A stretch of 64,000 nucleotides of DNA from a virus. Every line of letters begins with the position of its first letter. Position 1 is the first letter of the stretch. The stretch covers positions 1 through 64,000 of IMG/VR virus record IMGVR_UViG_3300013004_000041; one strand, written 5' to 3'. The notes under the pieces were generated by a model. It had not been told where the DNA came from and searched no databases. It saw only the letters and a program-made list of their open reading frames with translations. Made by a program: the position numbers and the translations under genes. Positions 1 to 6,879 of the stretch are shown piece by piece.

Positions 1-2
1 GT

Positions 3-605
3 TCCAGCAGTTGCGCCACCAAGAGTAGTAACAGTTACTGTATCAGCAACAGCGTTGCCGAAAATATCTGCTACATCAAGAGTTGCAGTTACCTTGCCAG
101 AAATATTTCCTGAAGCAGGGATTGACATCTTAAGTTCATATGCAGGACCTGCAACACCCTTAAGATAAATTGTTGTGCTTGCACCAGTTACAGAAACTGT
201 AACCGCAGATGCAGCAGTAGTTGTTGTATATGCATATACAGTCGCTGTTGTTGAAGCAGGCGTTACTGTAATTGAAGATGATCCAGCAGATGCATTAACT
301 GTTGAACCAACTGTAGATACTAGGCGTGTATTAGCACCGACTGCAGTAAATGTTACTGGTGTTCCAGCAACTACTGTAGCAGTGATAAGAAGTGCTTCGT
401 TGTTTGTTGCAGTTGTGGTATCTGCAACGCTTACTACGTTGTCAGAAGGAACCTTTACTGTGAATGGTGAGGCTGCTGTACCAGAACCAGATACTTCAGT
501 TGTTACGTCTACTGAAACGGTATTGGCACTTGCAGGTGTCACTACGAGTGTGCCCATAGTCATGACTGCAACCACGACAAGAGCGATCTTCTTAAATGAA
601 TTCAT
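3..605 (-). CDS. Secreted surface-type protein, Thr/Val/Ala-rich (3' end cut by window)
   Basis: The reading frame opens at the ATG ending at 605 behind a strong ribosome site (AAAGGAGA, about 5 bases away) and stays open to the window edge, so the C-terminus is missing. Residues 1-27 form a clear Sec signal peptide: a KK pair, a long hydrophobic core, and a PASA ending before Asn28. The mature part is almost only Thr, Val, Ala, Ser and Gly with a beta-strand rhythm, like bacterial S-layer or Ig-like surface proteins. No catalytic motif is visible. It lies directly downstream of the terminase. A phage gene with a Sec leader could coat the host surface, act in superinfection exclusion, or be captured host DNA; I cannot choose between these. 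The frame is certain, the function is not. Confidence 0.75.
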   Translation of the reverse strand, partial: MNSFKKIALVVVAVMTMGTLVVTPASANTVSVDVTTEVSGSGTAASPFTVKVPSDNVVSVADTTTATNNEALLITATVVAGTPVTFTAVGANTRLVSTVGSTVNASAGSSSITVTPASTTATVYAYTTTTAASAVTVSVTGASTTIYLKGVAGPAYELKMSIPASGNISGKVTATLDVADIFGNAVADTVTVTTLGGATAG

Positions 606-632
606 TTTTCTCCTTTTATTATTCATTTTGAT

Positions 633-1358
633 TTATATTGTTTTTAATCTATCCAGATAGTCTTTTATATCTTCTATTTGGTTAGGTTTATATTGTATCA
701 CGTTCTCAGGGAGCGTGTCAACTCTGCGGGGCTGTCCTCTAAATGTGTGAACATCAACTTCAAGGTTTTGGTCTCTTGGTGTATAAGATATGGCACCAAA
801 AATAGAACCGCACACAGCATCGGCAAGGTCTTTAGATTTTTTGCGTGGGTGATCGACCTTGTCATTTTTCATAATCTTAAGTTCTGTTAGTTCTTCAAAC
901 AAAAGTTCGATAGCAGGCATTACTAGTCTTTGCTCATACACAAGCATAGCCATGTCTTCGTAATGCTTCTTGGCTACAGAAACTGTTTCTGTTCTCATGC
1001 CTACCGCCTGCAATTCGTTCTGAATATCAAAGGACTGCCAACGGTCAAAAGTAACCAGCCCTATATTAAATCCAAGTCTGCGTAGATTTTGTATCCACTG
1101 CTTTACCTCTGAAAGATTGACTGGGCCTTCTACTTTTGGTTCCCACCATGCAACAGCATCGACAACGACAATAGGTGATATCTGTTCGTAGTCTTTAATT
1201 ACCTGAACATTAACCCACTTATCAACATGTGCAATTGCTACCGCACACTTATCGTGCTTCTGCGCTAAGTCAGCATGGACATAATAAACCTTATCTAGAT
1301 CTGGCTTAAAGTTTTCTTCAAATCTTCTGAATTGATCCAAAGGATTTCTGGCTGTCAT
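633..1358 (-). CDS. terL: Terminase large subunit, nuclease half (after an in-frame TAG)
   Basis: This is the RNase H-fold nuclease domain that cuts concatemeric DNA during packaging. Counting from the ATG ending at 1358, acidic residues sit where the family needs them: D30 in YYVHADLA, D105 in VTFDRW, and D177/D180 in SKDLADAV. It is in the same reading frame as the ATPase half upstream. The two are separated only by a TAG at 1383-1385 and eight sense codons (QADKVRAC) before this ATG. No good ribosome site precedes the ATG, so the protein is made by readthrough or reinitiation, or the TAG is an error. Function confidence is high; how it is translated is open. Confidence 0.85.
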   Translation of the reverse strand: MTARNPLDQFRRFEENFKPDLDKVYYVHADLAQKHDKCAVAIAHVDKWVNVQVIKDYEQISPIVVVDAVAWWEPKVEGPVNLSEVKQWIQNLRRLGFNIGLVTFDRWQSFDIQNELQAVGMRTETVSVAKKHYEDMAMLVYEQRLVMPAIELLFEELTELKIMKNDKVDHPRKKSKDLADAVCGSIFGAISYTPRDQNLEVDVHTFRGQPRRVDTLPENVIQYKPNQIEDIKDYLDRLKTI

Positions 1359-1382
1359 ACATGCTCTAACTTTGTCTGCCTG

Positions 1383-1385
1383 CTA
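1383..1385 (-). other. In-frame amber codon inside terL
   Basis: On the coding strand the context is TTC TTT TAG CAG GCA. The codon interrupts one continuous frame running from 2408 to 633. A stop followed directly by C is a context known to favour readthrough in several systems. TAG is one base away from AAG, CAG or GAG, so a point mutation or base-calling error is equally possible. Other genes in the window end in TAG normally (3414, 6869, 10151, 15367, 41007). Confidence 0.8.
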
Positions 1386-2408
1386 AAAGAAAGCATCAGA
1401 TGCATAAGTTGGAACACAAGCAAAACGCATCATAGCATCGCCAAGGTCTGTCATAAATGCAATCTTAAAATCATCGATCTTTCTTGTTGGGTTAACTTCC
1501 CATGTAGGTCTTTTTAATCCGAATACTCCAGGATATTTATATGATTTAATATGGTCTTCATCCCAAGATATTTCAAACCAGTTATCCTTATCATCTTCTG
1601 GAAGTAGCGGGTTAATAATAAATTTATGAGTCTTTGTTACTACTTCTTTGTCAGCAATTACTGCTTCATACCGCTCAGAAATAAAGTCTCCGTTATAACG
1701 AGGAAATGAAAGAAGAACTACCTTGCCAAGATCTGGGAAACGAGAATCGACTGATCCACGAAAGGCTTTATAAATATTATCAGCAGTCTTGCCTTGTTCA
1801 TTTCCAGTACCTACTTCTGTAGCAAAACCAGAAATTTCATCAAGTACTGCAAGTAAAAGATTTAAGCCCTCATGAGACTCACGCTCTGAGTGACCAGAAT
1901 AAACTGTAATTGATTTATCAAAACTAATTGAATCCACCTTTGCTTCATACTTACCAGCAAACCAAGGGGACCTTTCAATCTTAGACTTAAAACCTTTAAA
2001 GAAAACGTTCTTAGCCTGTTGAGCGTTGATAGCAACGTTAATTAAATCTATAGCGTCTCCAGATGGTTTTCCGAAGTATCTTGCAGGGTCTTTAAGACAA
2101 AGTAGTTTGTATACAATATAAGCACAAGCCACAGTAGAGGTGAAATCTTTACCGCTACCCTTGCCAAGTTGTAAAATGATTTCGTTTTTTGTATATTTTT
2201 CATAATACCTTGCCCCCTCTTCTTCCCCCATAATAAATTGTAAATCTTCTTTACGATAAATCTGACTCATTGCTTCTACTATGTCATATTGAATTGTGGA
2301 TAATCCTGGCTGCCCCAAATAATCTGGAGACTCTATAAAAGTTTTTGCATCTACTGGAGTCTCTTCAAAATGATTATCTTTAAGAGCCTCAAGAAAATCA
2401 TCAAACAT
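1383..2408 (-). CDS. terL: Terminase large subunit, ATPase half
   Basis: This is the packaging motor ATPase. Counting from the ATG ending at 2408, the Walker A motif is LGKGSGKD (81-88) and Walker B is LLLAVLDE (184-191), followed by a coupling-type segment VVLLSFPRYNG. An upstream in-frame TTG exists, but the ATG overlaps the stop of the small subunit by 8 bases, which matches the spacing used elsewhere here, so I prefer it. The frame ends in FF-TAG where the linker to the nuclease domain should continue, and the nuclease domain does continue in the same frame (633-1358). With the TAG read as an amino acid the protein would be 591 residues, a normal size for this family. Confidence 0.9.
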   Translation of the reverse strand: MFDDFLEALKDNHFEETPVDAKTFIESPDYLGQPGLSTIQYDIVEAMSQIYRKEDLQFIMGEEEGARYYEKYTKNEIILQLGKGSGKDFTSTVACAYIVYKLLCLKDPARYFGKPSGDAIDLINVAINAQQAKNVFFKGFKSKIERSPWFAGKYEAKVDSISFDKSITVYSGHSERESHEGLNLLLAVLDEISGFATEVGTGNEQGKTADNIYKAFRGSVDSRFPDLGKVVLLSFPRYNGDFISERYEAVIADKEVVTKTHKFIINPLLPEDDKDNWFEISWDEDHIKSYKYPGVFGLKRPTWEVNPTRKIDDFKIAFMTDLGDAMMRFACVPTYASDAFF

Positions 2409-2934
2409 CGTGGACAATTGTAATCACTTCATCTTTCTTTGCAATATCAGAAAGTCTACGCATAATTTCATCACGAATTTGTGGATACTCTGATGCAATA
2501 TCACGAAGAATAGCCATAAGAACTTCCTGTTTCTTTTCTATCTGAACCATTTCTTCTGCTAATTCTTTATTTTCTAATAGACCAGCCTTTTGCAACATAT
2601 CAATTCTTTTAGATTCAATGTCCATAACTAGTTTAATTGCTTGAGTCTTTGCGCCTAAATTATTGGTCATTGACGCTTCATCAATAACCTCATATGATTT
2701 TGCAATTAATTTATTGTAATGTGTATCAGCAACTGCTAATGCTTCTTTTGCACGAGCACGAATTGCATCGTTTGCAGAAGCCATTACCTTCCACTCATTG
2801 ATGTGTTGAACAACACGAGTTCGTGGTATTGCTAAATCTTTAGATATCTTTGTTGCATCATTACCTTTGAGGTACTCTCCAACAACAACGTTAATTTCAT
2901 CAAGATGTTTAACTAAATCTTCTTCAGTCGACAT
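2401..2934 (-). CDS. terS: Terminase small subunit-like DNA-binding protein
   Basis: A 177-residue, mostly helical protein directly upstream of terL and overlapping it. The N-terminal part contains a helix-turn-helix (about residues 25-50: DATKISKDLAIPRTRVVQHI). The C-terminal part is a charged, coiled-coil-like region, the usual build of small terminase subunits that recognise the packaging site and form rings. The start at 2934 is chosen because AAGGAGAG lies about 5 bases before it; an in-frame Met five codons earlier has no ribosome site. Assignment rests on domain layout and position, not on a diagnostic motif. Confidence 0.75.
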   Translation of the reverse strand: MSTEEDLVKHLDEINVVVGEYLKGNDATKISKDLAIPRTRVVQHINEWKVMASANDAIRARAKEALAVADTHYNKLIAKSYEVIDEASMTNNLGAKTQAIKLVMDIESKRIDMLQKAGLLENKELAEEMVQIEKKQEVLMAILRDIASEYPQIRDEIMRRLSDIAKKDEVITIVHDV

Positions 2935-3259
2935 ATCTCTCCTTAGCAATCTTCAATAAAATAAGATACCCGATTAAATCATCAATATCATTATCTCCTG
3001 GATATTCTGTACCACGCATCATACGACTAAGTTTATCATCTATACGAACATGTAATTGCTCTCTAGGGTCTGCTTTGCTAAAAACACGAACTGGATTTAA
3101 GGCTGAGTCTCCATAGGCTATATTCTTTTTAATTAACATATGAGCAACCTCATGACAAGAATCCCATATTTCTTTTCCAGCAGAGGTTCCCACTGTTAAA
3201 AGATATAGGTCCTCACACTTAAAACGATTCATGTCTTCAAATACTCGATCTAAACTCAT
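2924..3259 (-). CDS. DUF1599 / MazG-like nucleotide-modification-associated protein
   Basis: A 111-residue helical protein. The segments YGDSALNPVRVFSK, RIDDKLSRM and DDLIGYLILL match my memory of the DUF1599 (nucleotide modification associated domain 1) family, relatives of all-alpha NTP pyrophosphatases such as MazG. These phage proteins are thought to act on nucleotides, for example in pool housekeeping. The start at 3259 is chosen because its ATG shares the ATGA overlap with the stop of the HTH gene upstream (3256-3258). A longer frame to 3325 would run through that gene and has no ribosome site. The family call is fairly good; the substrate is unknown. Confidence 0.7.
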   Translation of the reverse strand: MSLDRVFEDMNRFKCEDLYLLTVGTSAGKEIWDSCHEVAHMLIKKNIAYGDSALNPVRVFSKADPREQLHVRIDDKLSRMMRGTEYPGDNDIDDLIGYLILLKIAKERYVD

Positions 3260-3411
3260 CTCTTTGATTTCCTTAATCCAAATTTTGCCAAATATACATA
3301 AATAGTTTCCACGCTTACCCCGCATTCTTTGGCTATATCTTCAGGAGTTTTTTTGTCCATGTGATATCTTTTTTTTAGCCATAGTTCGTTTGTATATAGT
3401 TTACCAGCCAT
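3256..3411 (-). CDS. Small helix-turn-helix protein (51 aa)
   Basis: A 51-residue frame from the ATG ending at 3411 to TGA at 3256-3258. It is basic and carries one helix-turn-helix pattern: TPEDIAKECGVSVETIYVYL (about residues 22-41). The gene sits between ruvC-like (stop at 3414, two bases upstream) and the DUF1599 gene (ATGA overlap), so it is clearly part of the operon despite its size. It probably binds DNA as a small regulator or replication/packaging accessory. Target unknown. Confidence 0.75.
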   Translation of the reverse strand: MAGKLYTNELWLKKRYHMDKKTPEDIAKECGVSVETIYVYLAKFGLRKSKR

Positions 3412-3413
3412 GA

Positions 3414-3989
3414 CTACCCCTTGTCAATTCCAATTGCTTTATTCCAGTTTTTTACAGCCCAATGACCAATGCCACAAGCATCTGCAACATCATTATCTGT
3501 AATTGTTCTATCATAATTTATGTTAATAAAATTAATAGTTCTTTCTTTACGAAGCATTCTTTCATAAGCCTTGTACCAAGAAGCAGACTTTCCAGGGTTC
3601 TGTGCACGAATAAGAAGTTGCTCTTCTTTAGAAATCTTTTTATTTCCAATATAGTTTTGCCAAGTTATTGGAGATACCTTTCCAATTACTTTAGTTCCAG
3701 ACTGTCCTGCTGACCCAAGGATAGCCCCTTGTACCAATGCAAGATCTGCAGCAGTCTTAGGGCTATTCATGAATACAGTATGCTCAATAACTATCGCTTC
3801 AAACCCACCATATATATCAAAAAAGGCTTTTACTTTTTTACCAGCATCCATAACTTTTTCATAAATATTGTCTCCATCAAAATGAATCTTTCCAATACTG
3901 TTAAGATCATTGTCAACAAACAAAGCAAAAGCAAGACTATTTGTGCTTGCATCGATTGCAACAAAAGTCTTTGGATTACTCTCTACCAT
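3414..3989 (-). CDS. ruvC: RuvC-like Holliday junction resolvase
   Basis: A 191-residue RNase H-fold endonuclease that resolves four-way junctions, probably clearing branched phage DNA before packaging. The four-acid pattern of RuvC is visible: D13 in FVAIDAST, E69 in IVIEHTV, and D167/D170 in DNDVADACGIGHWA. Length is near the usual 160-190. It overlaps the zinc-finger gene upstream by 14 bases and ends in TAG just before the small HTH gene. It belongs to the recombination cluster with the RecA-like and PD-(D/E)XK proteins. Confidence 0.88.
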   Translation of the reverse strand: MVESNPKTFVAIDASTNSLAFALFVDNDLNSIGKIHFDGDNIYEKVMDAGKKVKAFFDIYGGFEAIVIEHTVFMNSPKTAADLALVQGAILGSAGQSGTKVIGKVSPITWQNYIGNKKISKEEQLLIRAQNPGKSASWYKAYERMLRKERTINFININYDRTITDNDVADACGIGHWAVKNWNKAIGIDKG

Positions 3990-4260
3990 TCGAAAACCCC
4001 TTTATTTGTTTTAATACTTTTTTAACATCTCCTGGATTAATGTTACATTTTGAACATAACTGATCATCATTATAAATAGAAAGTTTTTCTCCACACTGCT
4101 TGCATAATCTATTCTTACCTTTTCTTTTTTGTCTTCTGGTTTGTACATATCTTTCTGCTATTTTTTCTTTAGTAGCAAGATCTCTACATTCTTCAGAACA
4201 ATATATTTGATAAGATATTTTAGTGTAAAACTCTTTATCACACCATTTACAGTTCTTCAT
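3976..4260 (-). CDS. Double zinc-ribbon protein (94 aa)
   Basis: A 94-residue basic protein with two metal-binding modules: CKWC with a second Cys pair CSEEC near residues 4-25, and CKQC with CSKC near residues 53-73. A lysine/arginine-rich linker joins them. Such proteins usually bind nucleic acid or an enzyme partner. It overlaps the exonuclease gene upstream and ruvC downstream by 14 bases each, so translation is coupled. I do not recognise a named family. Confidence 0.75.
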   Translation of the reverse strand: MKNCKWCDKEFYTKISYQIYCSEECRDLATKEKIAERYVQTRRQKRKGKNRLCKQCGEKLSIYNDDQLCSKCNINPGDVKKVLKQIKGFSNGRE

Positions 4261-5089
4261 TTTCTAATGGCTCCAAGGATTTTATTTTAATAGTTCCATC
4301 CCCAGCATCAGCGCACATTTTCTGTAAAGGACATGTCTTACAAATTTTTGAATTAGATCTGTAATTCTTCGCAGGCAAAGTTTTATTTTTCCATGCCTCA
4401 CGAACTGTTCTCATCCAGTCAAACGCTTGATCTACCCACCGAATGTAATGACCGTTAACCTCTATAGGAAACAAAAGAAGTTCATGATTATTTTTATTTT
4501 CATAAATCAAAACACCTTTTTGCTTCTTAAGAATTTTCATATAAATAAGCAATTGCATTAAATGCCCTGCCTTTGGCTTGGAATGATTTTTTCTATATTC
4601 AAAGCCGTCACTCTGAGCGGTTTTAATTTCTATAACCATCTCTTCGTTATTCCAATTAATTATTCCGTCACCATAACCAAATATTGGAGGATCAGAATGT
4701 GTAATTTTGAACTCTGTGGTATCTTTTTCTTCTTTATATTTTTCAAAATGTTTTTCATCTAAGAATTTTTTTGCTATCCCAGAATCAAGCAATGCCTTTT
4801 GAATTCTTTCATGAGACAATGATCCGTTGCTCATATTGGCTACTGCAAAAGCATCAGAGAAATCTTCAAAATCTCCTCCCTCAAATGCAAGATACCAATA
4901 TCTTGCACACTCTCCGTGACCATAAACTAAAGTAGAGGGGGCAAATGTCTTCTTTTTTTGATTCTTAGTTTCTCTACCTACCAGGTATCCAGACTCTATC
5001 TTTTCTTTCATCCCACTAATATCAAATGAATTAAAGAATTCTTTAGTCTCTGTCTTAATCATAACTTCTTTTAATAAATTTTTTGTCAT
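4247..5089 (-). CDS. Cas4/AddB-like PD-(D/E)XK exonuclease with Fe-S cysteines
   Basis: A 280-residue nuclease of the Cas4/RecB type. From the start at 5089: C61 near the N-terminus, H93, D141 in FGYGDGII, E154-x-K156 in VIEIKTAQ, and the helix with Q179 and Y183. It ends with C250, C253 and C259 (KICKTCPLQKMC). One early Cys plus a late Cys cluster is the iron-sulfur staple of AddB/Cas4 nucleases. Likely role: DNA end resection for recombination with the RecA-like protein. The start is chosen for its AAAGGAAAC ribosome site. No Cas1/Cas2 is nearby, so it is not a CRISPR gene. Confidence 0.88.
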   Translation of the reverse strand: MTKNLLKEVMIKTETKEFFNSFDISGMKEKIESGYLVGRETKNQKKKTFAPSTLVYGHGECARYWYLAFEGGDFEDFSDAFAVANMSNGSLSHERIQKALLDSGIAKKFLDEKHFEKYKEEKDTTEFKITHSDPPIFGYGDGIINWNNEEMVIEIKTAQSDGFEYRKNHSKPKAGHLMQLLIYMKILKKQKGVLIYENKNNHELLLFPIEVNGHYIRWVDQAFDWMRTVREAWKNKTLPAKNYRSNSKICKTCPLQKMCADAGDGTIKIKSLEPLENEEL

Positions 5090-5108
5090 AGTTTCCTTTG
5101 TTTGTATA

Positions 5109-5117
5109 ATTATACCA
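5109..5117 (-). promoter_or_regulatory. Extended -10 promoter (TGGTATAAT) before the exonuclease gene
   Basis: TGGTATAAT on the minus strand lies about 20 bases upstream of the exonuclease ATG, leaving a short leader with a ribosome site. No -35 match is visible at the usual distance. The same motif recurs before several other genes in the window. Confidence 0.6.
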
Positions 5118-5121
5118 GTTC

Positions 5122-5427
5122 TCATCGTGTTATGTATTTAAGAGCAGATACAAGATTGTTGATAGACTCTGCTGCAGTATAATAAATATTTTTCTTGCCT
5201 CTGTCTGATTTATCCACATTAGCCATCCATGTTGCTTTAAATGCCATTTTTGCTGCTATTGCCTGTAGCCTAACTATCTCTATAGTTGCAACATTCATAG
5301 GGATATCTGGCTTAATAATAATCTTAGCAATAAATGTAAGAGCAGCGGTTAACTCTTCATCCTCCATATATTCTGCTATTTCTGACAAGCCATTTACCAT
5401 TTCAAGCGTTGTGTTATTCTGTTCCAT
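5122..5427 (-). CDS. Small alpha-helical protein of unknown function (101 aa)
   Basis: A 101-residue, mostly helical protein with no cysteine cluster, membrane segment or recognised motif. Its ATG (5425-5427) overlaps the end of the PD-(D/E)XK gene by 14 bases, and it ends just before the promoter at 5109. It is therefore the last gene of the recA-side transcript. Position among recombination genes suggests an accessory DNA-metabolism role, but nothing in the residues shows this. Confidence 0.7.
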   Translation of the reverse strand: MEQNNTTLEMVNGLSEIAEYMEDEELTAALTFIAKIIIKPDIPMNVATIEIVRLQAIAAKMAFKATWMANVDKSDRGKKNIYYTAAESINNLVSALKYITR

Positions 5428-5704
5428 TATTCACCATCTGCTCTAGTAGTTCTAACTCTATTATAGCAAGTCTAACTTTCTTGCTTCCCTCGCCAAGTAC
5501 CACTACTATGGCTGGATCATTCCCGTTTTTGATAGCGTCAGTTGTTGCCTTGGCCCATACATCTTGATTTAATGTGAATGATTTACTATTTTCTTTAAAG
5601 TCAACAGTAAAATTATTCCATGTAGCATCGCCCTTTTTTGTATTTCTACCAGAATTCTTATGCTGTTTGGCACCTATTCTTTTACTTTCGCTTTTCTCAG
5701 TCAT
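5414..5704 (-). CDS. Small PD-(D/E)XK nuclease-like protein (96 aa)
   Basis: A 96-residue basic protein that fits a minimal resolvase-type nuclease: an N-terminal SKRIGAKQHKNSGRNTKKGD with D26, then a strand carrying D35-F-K37 (TVDFKENSKS), then a helix (LNQDVWAKATTDA) and a late strand (PAIVVVLGEG). This pattern resembles phage Holliday-junction/VRR-type endonucleases. It overlaps its neighbours by 8 and 14 bases in the recombination operon. With RuvC it would be a second junction- or flap-processing enzyme. Family call moderate. Confidence 0.65.
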   Translation of the reverse strand: MTEKSESKRIGAKQHKNSGRNTKKGDATWNNFTVDFKENSKSFTLNQDVWAKATTDAIKNGNDPAIVVVLGEGSKKVRLAIIELELLEQMVNNGTE

Positions 5705-5873
5705 TTATTTTTACCTTCTTGTATCCAACTTTAAATAACTGTACTTCTGATAAATGTTTTTCAGGACACATCCAAGAGGCCATGCCAGTTTTTACATAAA
5801 CTCTTATTGTTCTAACTTCTTTTTTACAAGTTTTACAAGGAAACTTACCCTCATAAATAGAATATTTATCCAC
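5697..5873 (-). CDS. Tiny zinc-finger protein (58 aa, GTG start)
   Basis: The frame begins with a GTG overlapping the recA stop (AGTGGATAA) and ends in TGA overlapping the next ATG by 8 bases. It encodes 58 residues with C13-x2-C16 and, later, C36-x3-H40, a CCCH zinc site. It is rich in Lys and aromatic residues. Tight coupling to recA suggests a single-strand-DNA or recombination accessory. No named family is recognised. Confidence 0.7.
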   Translation of the reverse strand: MDKYSIYEGKFPCKTCKKEVRTIRVYVKTGMASWMCPEKHLSEVQLFKVGYKKVKIND

Positions 5874-6879
5874 TAATCTTAGCCTTGATCATATCTTGTA
5901 AGTCAAGATCCTCTCTTACTCTATTAACAAATGCTTCTCTACCTTGTACCTTTGATCCATCTGGCAGTAAGTACCAAGCGCCTGTGCGCTCAACGATACC
6001 TATCAACTCAGCGGTATCAACAAGATCAGCGATAGAATCAATGCCCACGCTGTCGCCTCTAAAATAGAAATCATACTCACCAGATTGGAAAGCAGGAGAA
6101 GTTTTAGAAAACTGTAACTCCCATCGAATTTTTCTACCAATCTTTTCTTCAATAGCCTTGTCACCAACATAGATCTTCCCCTTTATTGCTTGATTATCTG
6201 ATTCTGATGAAAACAACTTAATTACAGTAGATGAATAAAACTTTGTAGCCTGACCACCCGTAGGTTGTTGACTTGTATACATCGCATTAATATTATTTCG
6301 TGATTGACTAATAAGAACTAACAAAGTTGGCTTAACTTTATTGTTAGCATAGTTAAGCATTTTCCAAGCATTACTGAAATCTCTTGACTCTGCACCAATT
6401 TGTTTCGTATTTTCTAATTGCTTAAGTTCATCAGAATCTTTTTCAAAGTATATTGCTGGAAGTAATGATGTAATTGAATCTACTACAATAATATCTACTC
6501 CCGCTTCAATAAGATTTACTCCAACATCTACCATCTCATTTATTGTGCGAGCCTGAGATACTATGAGTTTAGATGTGTCCACTCCTAATTTAGTTGCCCA
6601 ATCTTTATCATATGACATTTCTGCATCGATCCAAGCACAGACCTTTCCTTCTTGTTGAGCAAGGGCAATCATCTGTAAACATAAAGATGACTTAGCGCTT
6701 GACTTGCTGCCCCATACTAAGACCTGTCTGCCATAAGGTAGTCCGCCATTTAGTGCACGGTTAAGCCCGTAACTTGGAGTTGCTGCATATTCTGTTTTTG
6801 GAATTGCATCTCCTACTAAAATATTCTTTCTTAACTTAGGGCTTAATTGCGCCAAAACATCTTCTATGCTAACTGACAT
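5866..6879 (-). CDS. recA: RecA/UvsX-like recombinase
   Basis: A 337-residue strand-exchange ATPase. The Walker A loop is GSKSSAKSS (57-65), less standard than the GPESSGKT of bacterial RecA, with the catalytic Lys kept at 63. Walker B is DIIVVDS with D134. An L1/L2-like stretch with ISQSRNN and TGGQATKFYSS follows. It starts inside the end of the polymerase gene behind GGAGGATAT and overlaps the tiny zinc gene downstream. Together with the exonuclease, RuvC and SSB it forms a complete recombination set. Confidence 0.9.
   Translation of the reverse strand: MSVSIEDVLAQLSPKLRKNILVGDAIPKTEYAATPSYGLNRALNGGLPYGRQVLVWGSKSSAKSSLCLQMIALAQQEGKVCAWIDAEMSYDKDWATKLGVDTSKLIVSQARTINEMVDVGVNLIEAGVDIIVVDSITSLLPAIYFEKDSDELKQLENTKQIGAESRDFSNAWKMLNYANNKVKPTLLVLISQSRNNINAMYTSQQPTGGQATKFYSSTVIKLFSSESDNQAIKGKIYVGDKAIEEKIGRKIRWELQFSKTSPAFQSGEYDFYFRGDSVGIDSIADLVDTAELIGIVERTGAWYLLPDGSKVQGREAFVNRVREDLDLQDMIKAKISG

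Noticed and set aside
175-660. Plus-strand frame with hydrophobic C-terminus
   Set aside because: It is the antisense shadow of the secreted protein on the minus strand, which has a signal peptide and a ribosome site.
633-2408. Genome-wide recoding of TAG as an amino acid (phage code 15) to explain the terL amber
   Set aside because: TAG ends ruvC (3414), dnaE (6869), ssb (10151, followed by another TAG), the 68-residue gene (15367) and portal (41007) at natural protein ends. No suppressor tRNA was recognised.
633-2408. An intein or intron in the terminase large subunit
   Set aside because: Only one codon interrupts the frame; there is no inserted sequence.
4247-5089. CRISPR adaptation gene cas4
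   Set aside because: No cas1/cas2 and no array; it sits with recA, ruvC and other phage recombination genes.
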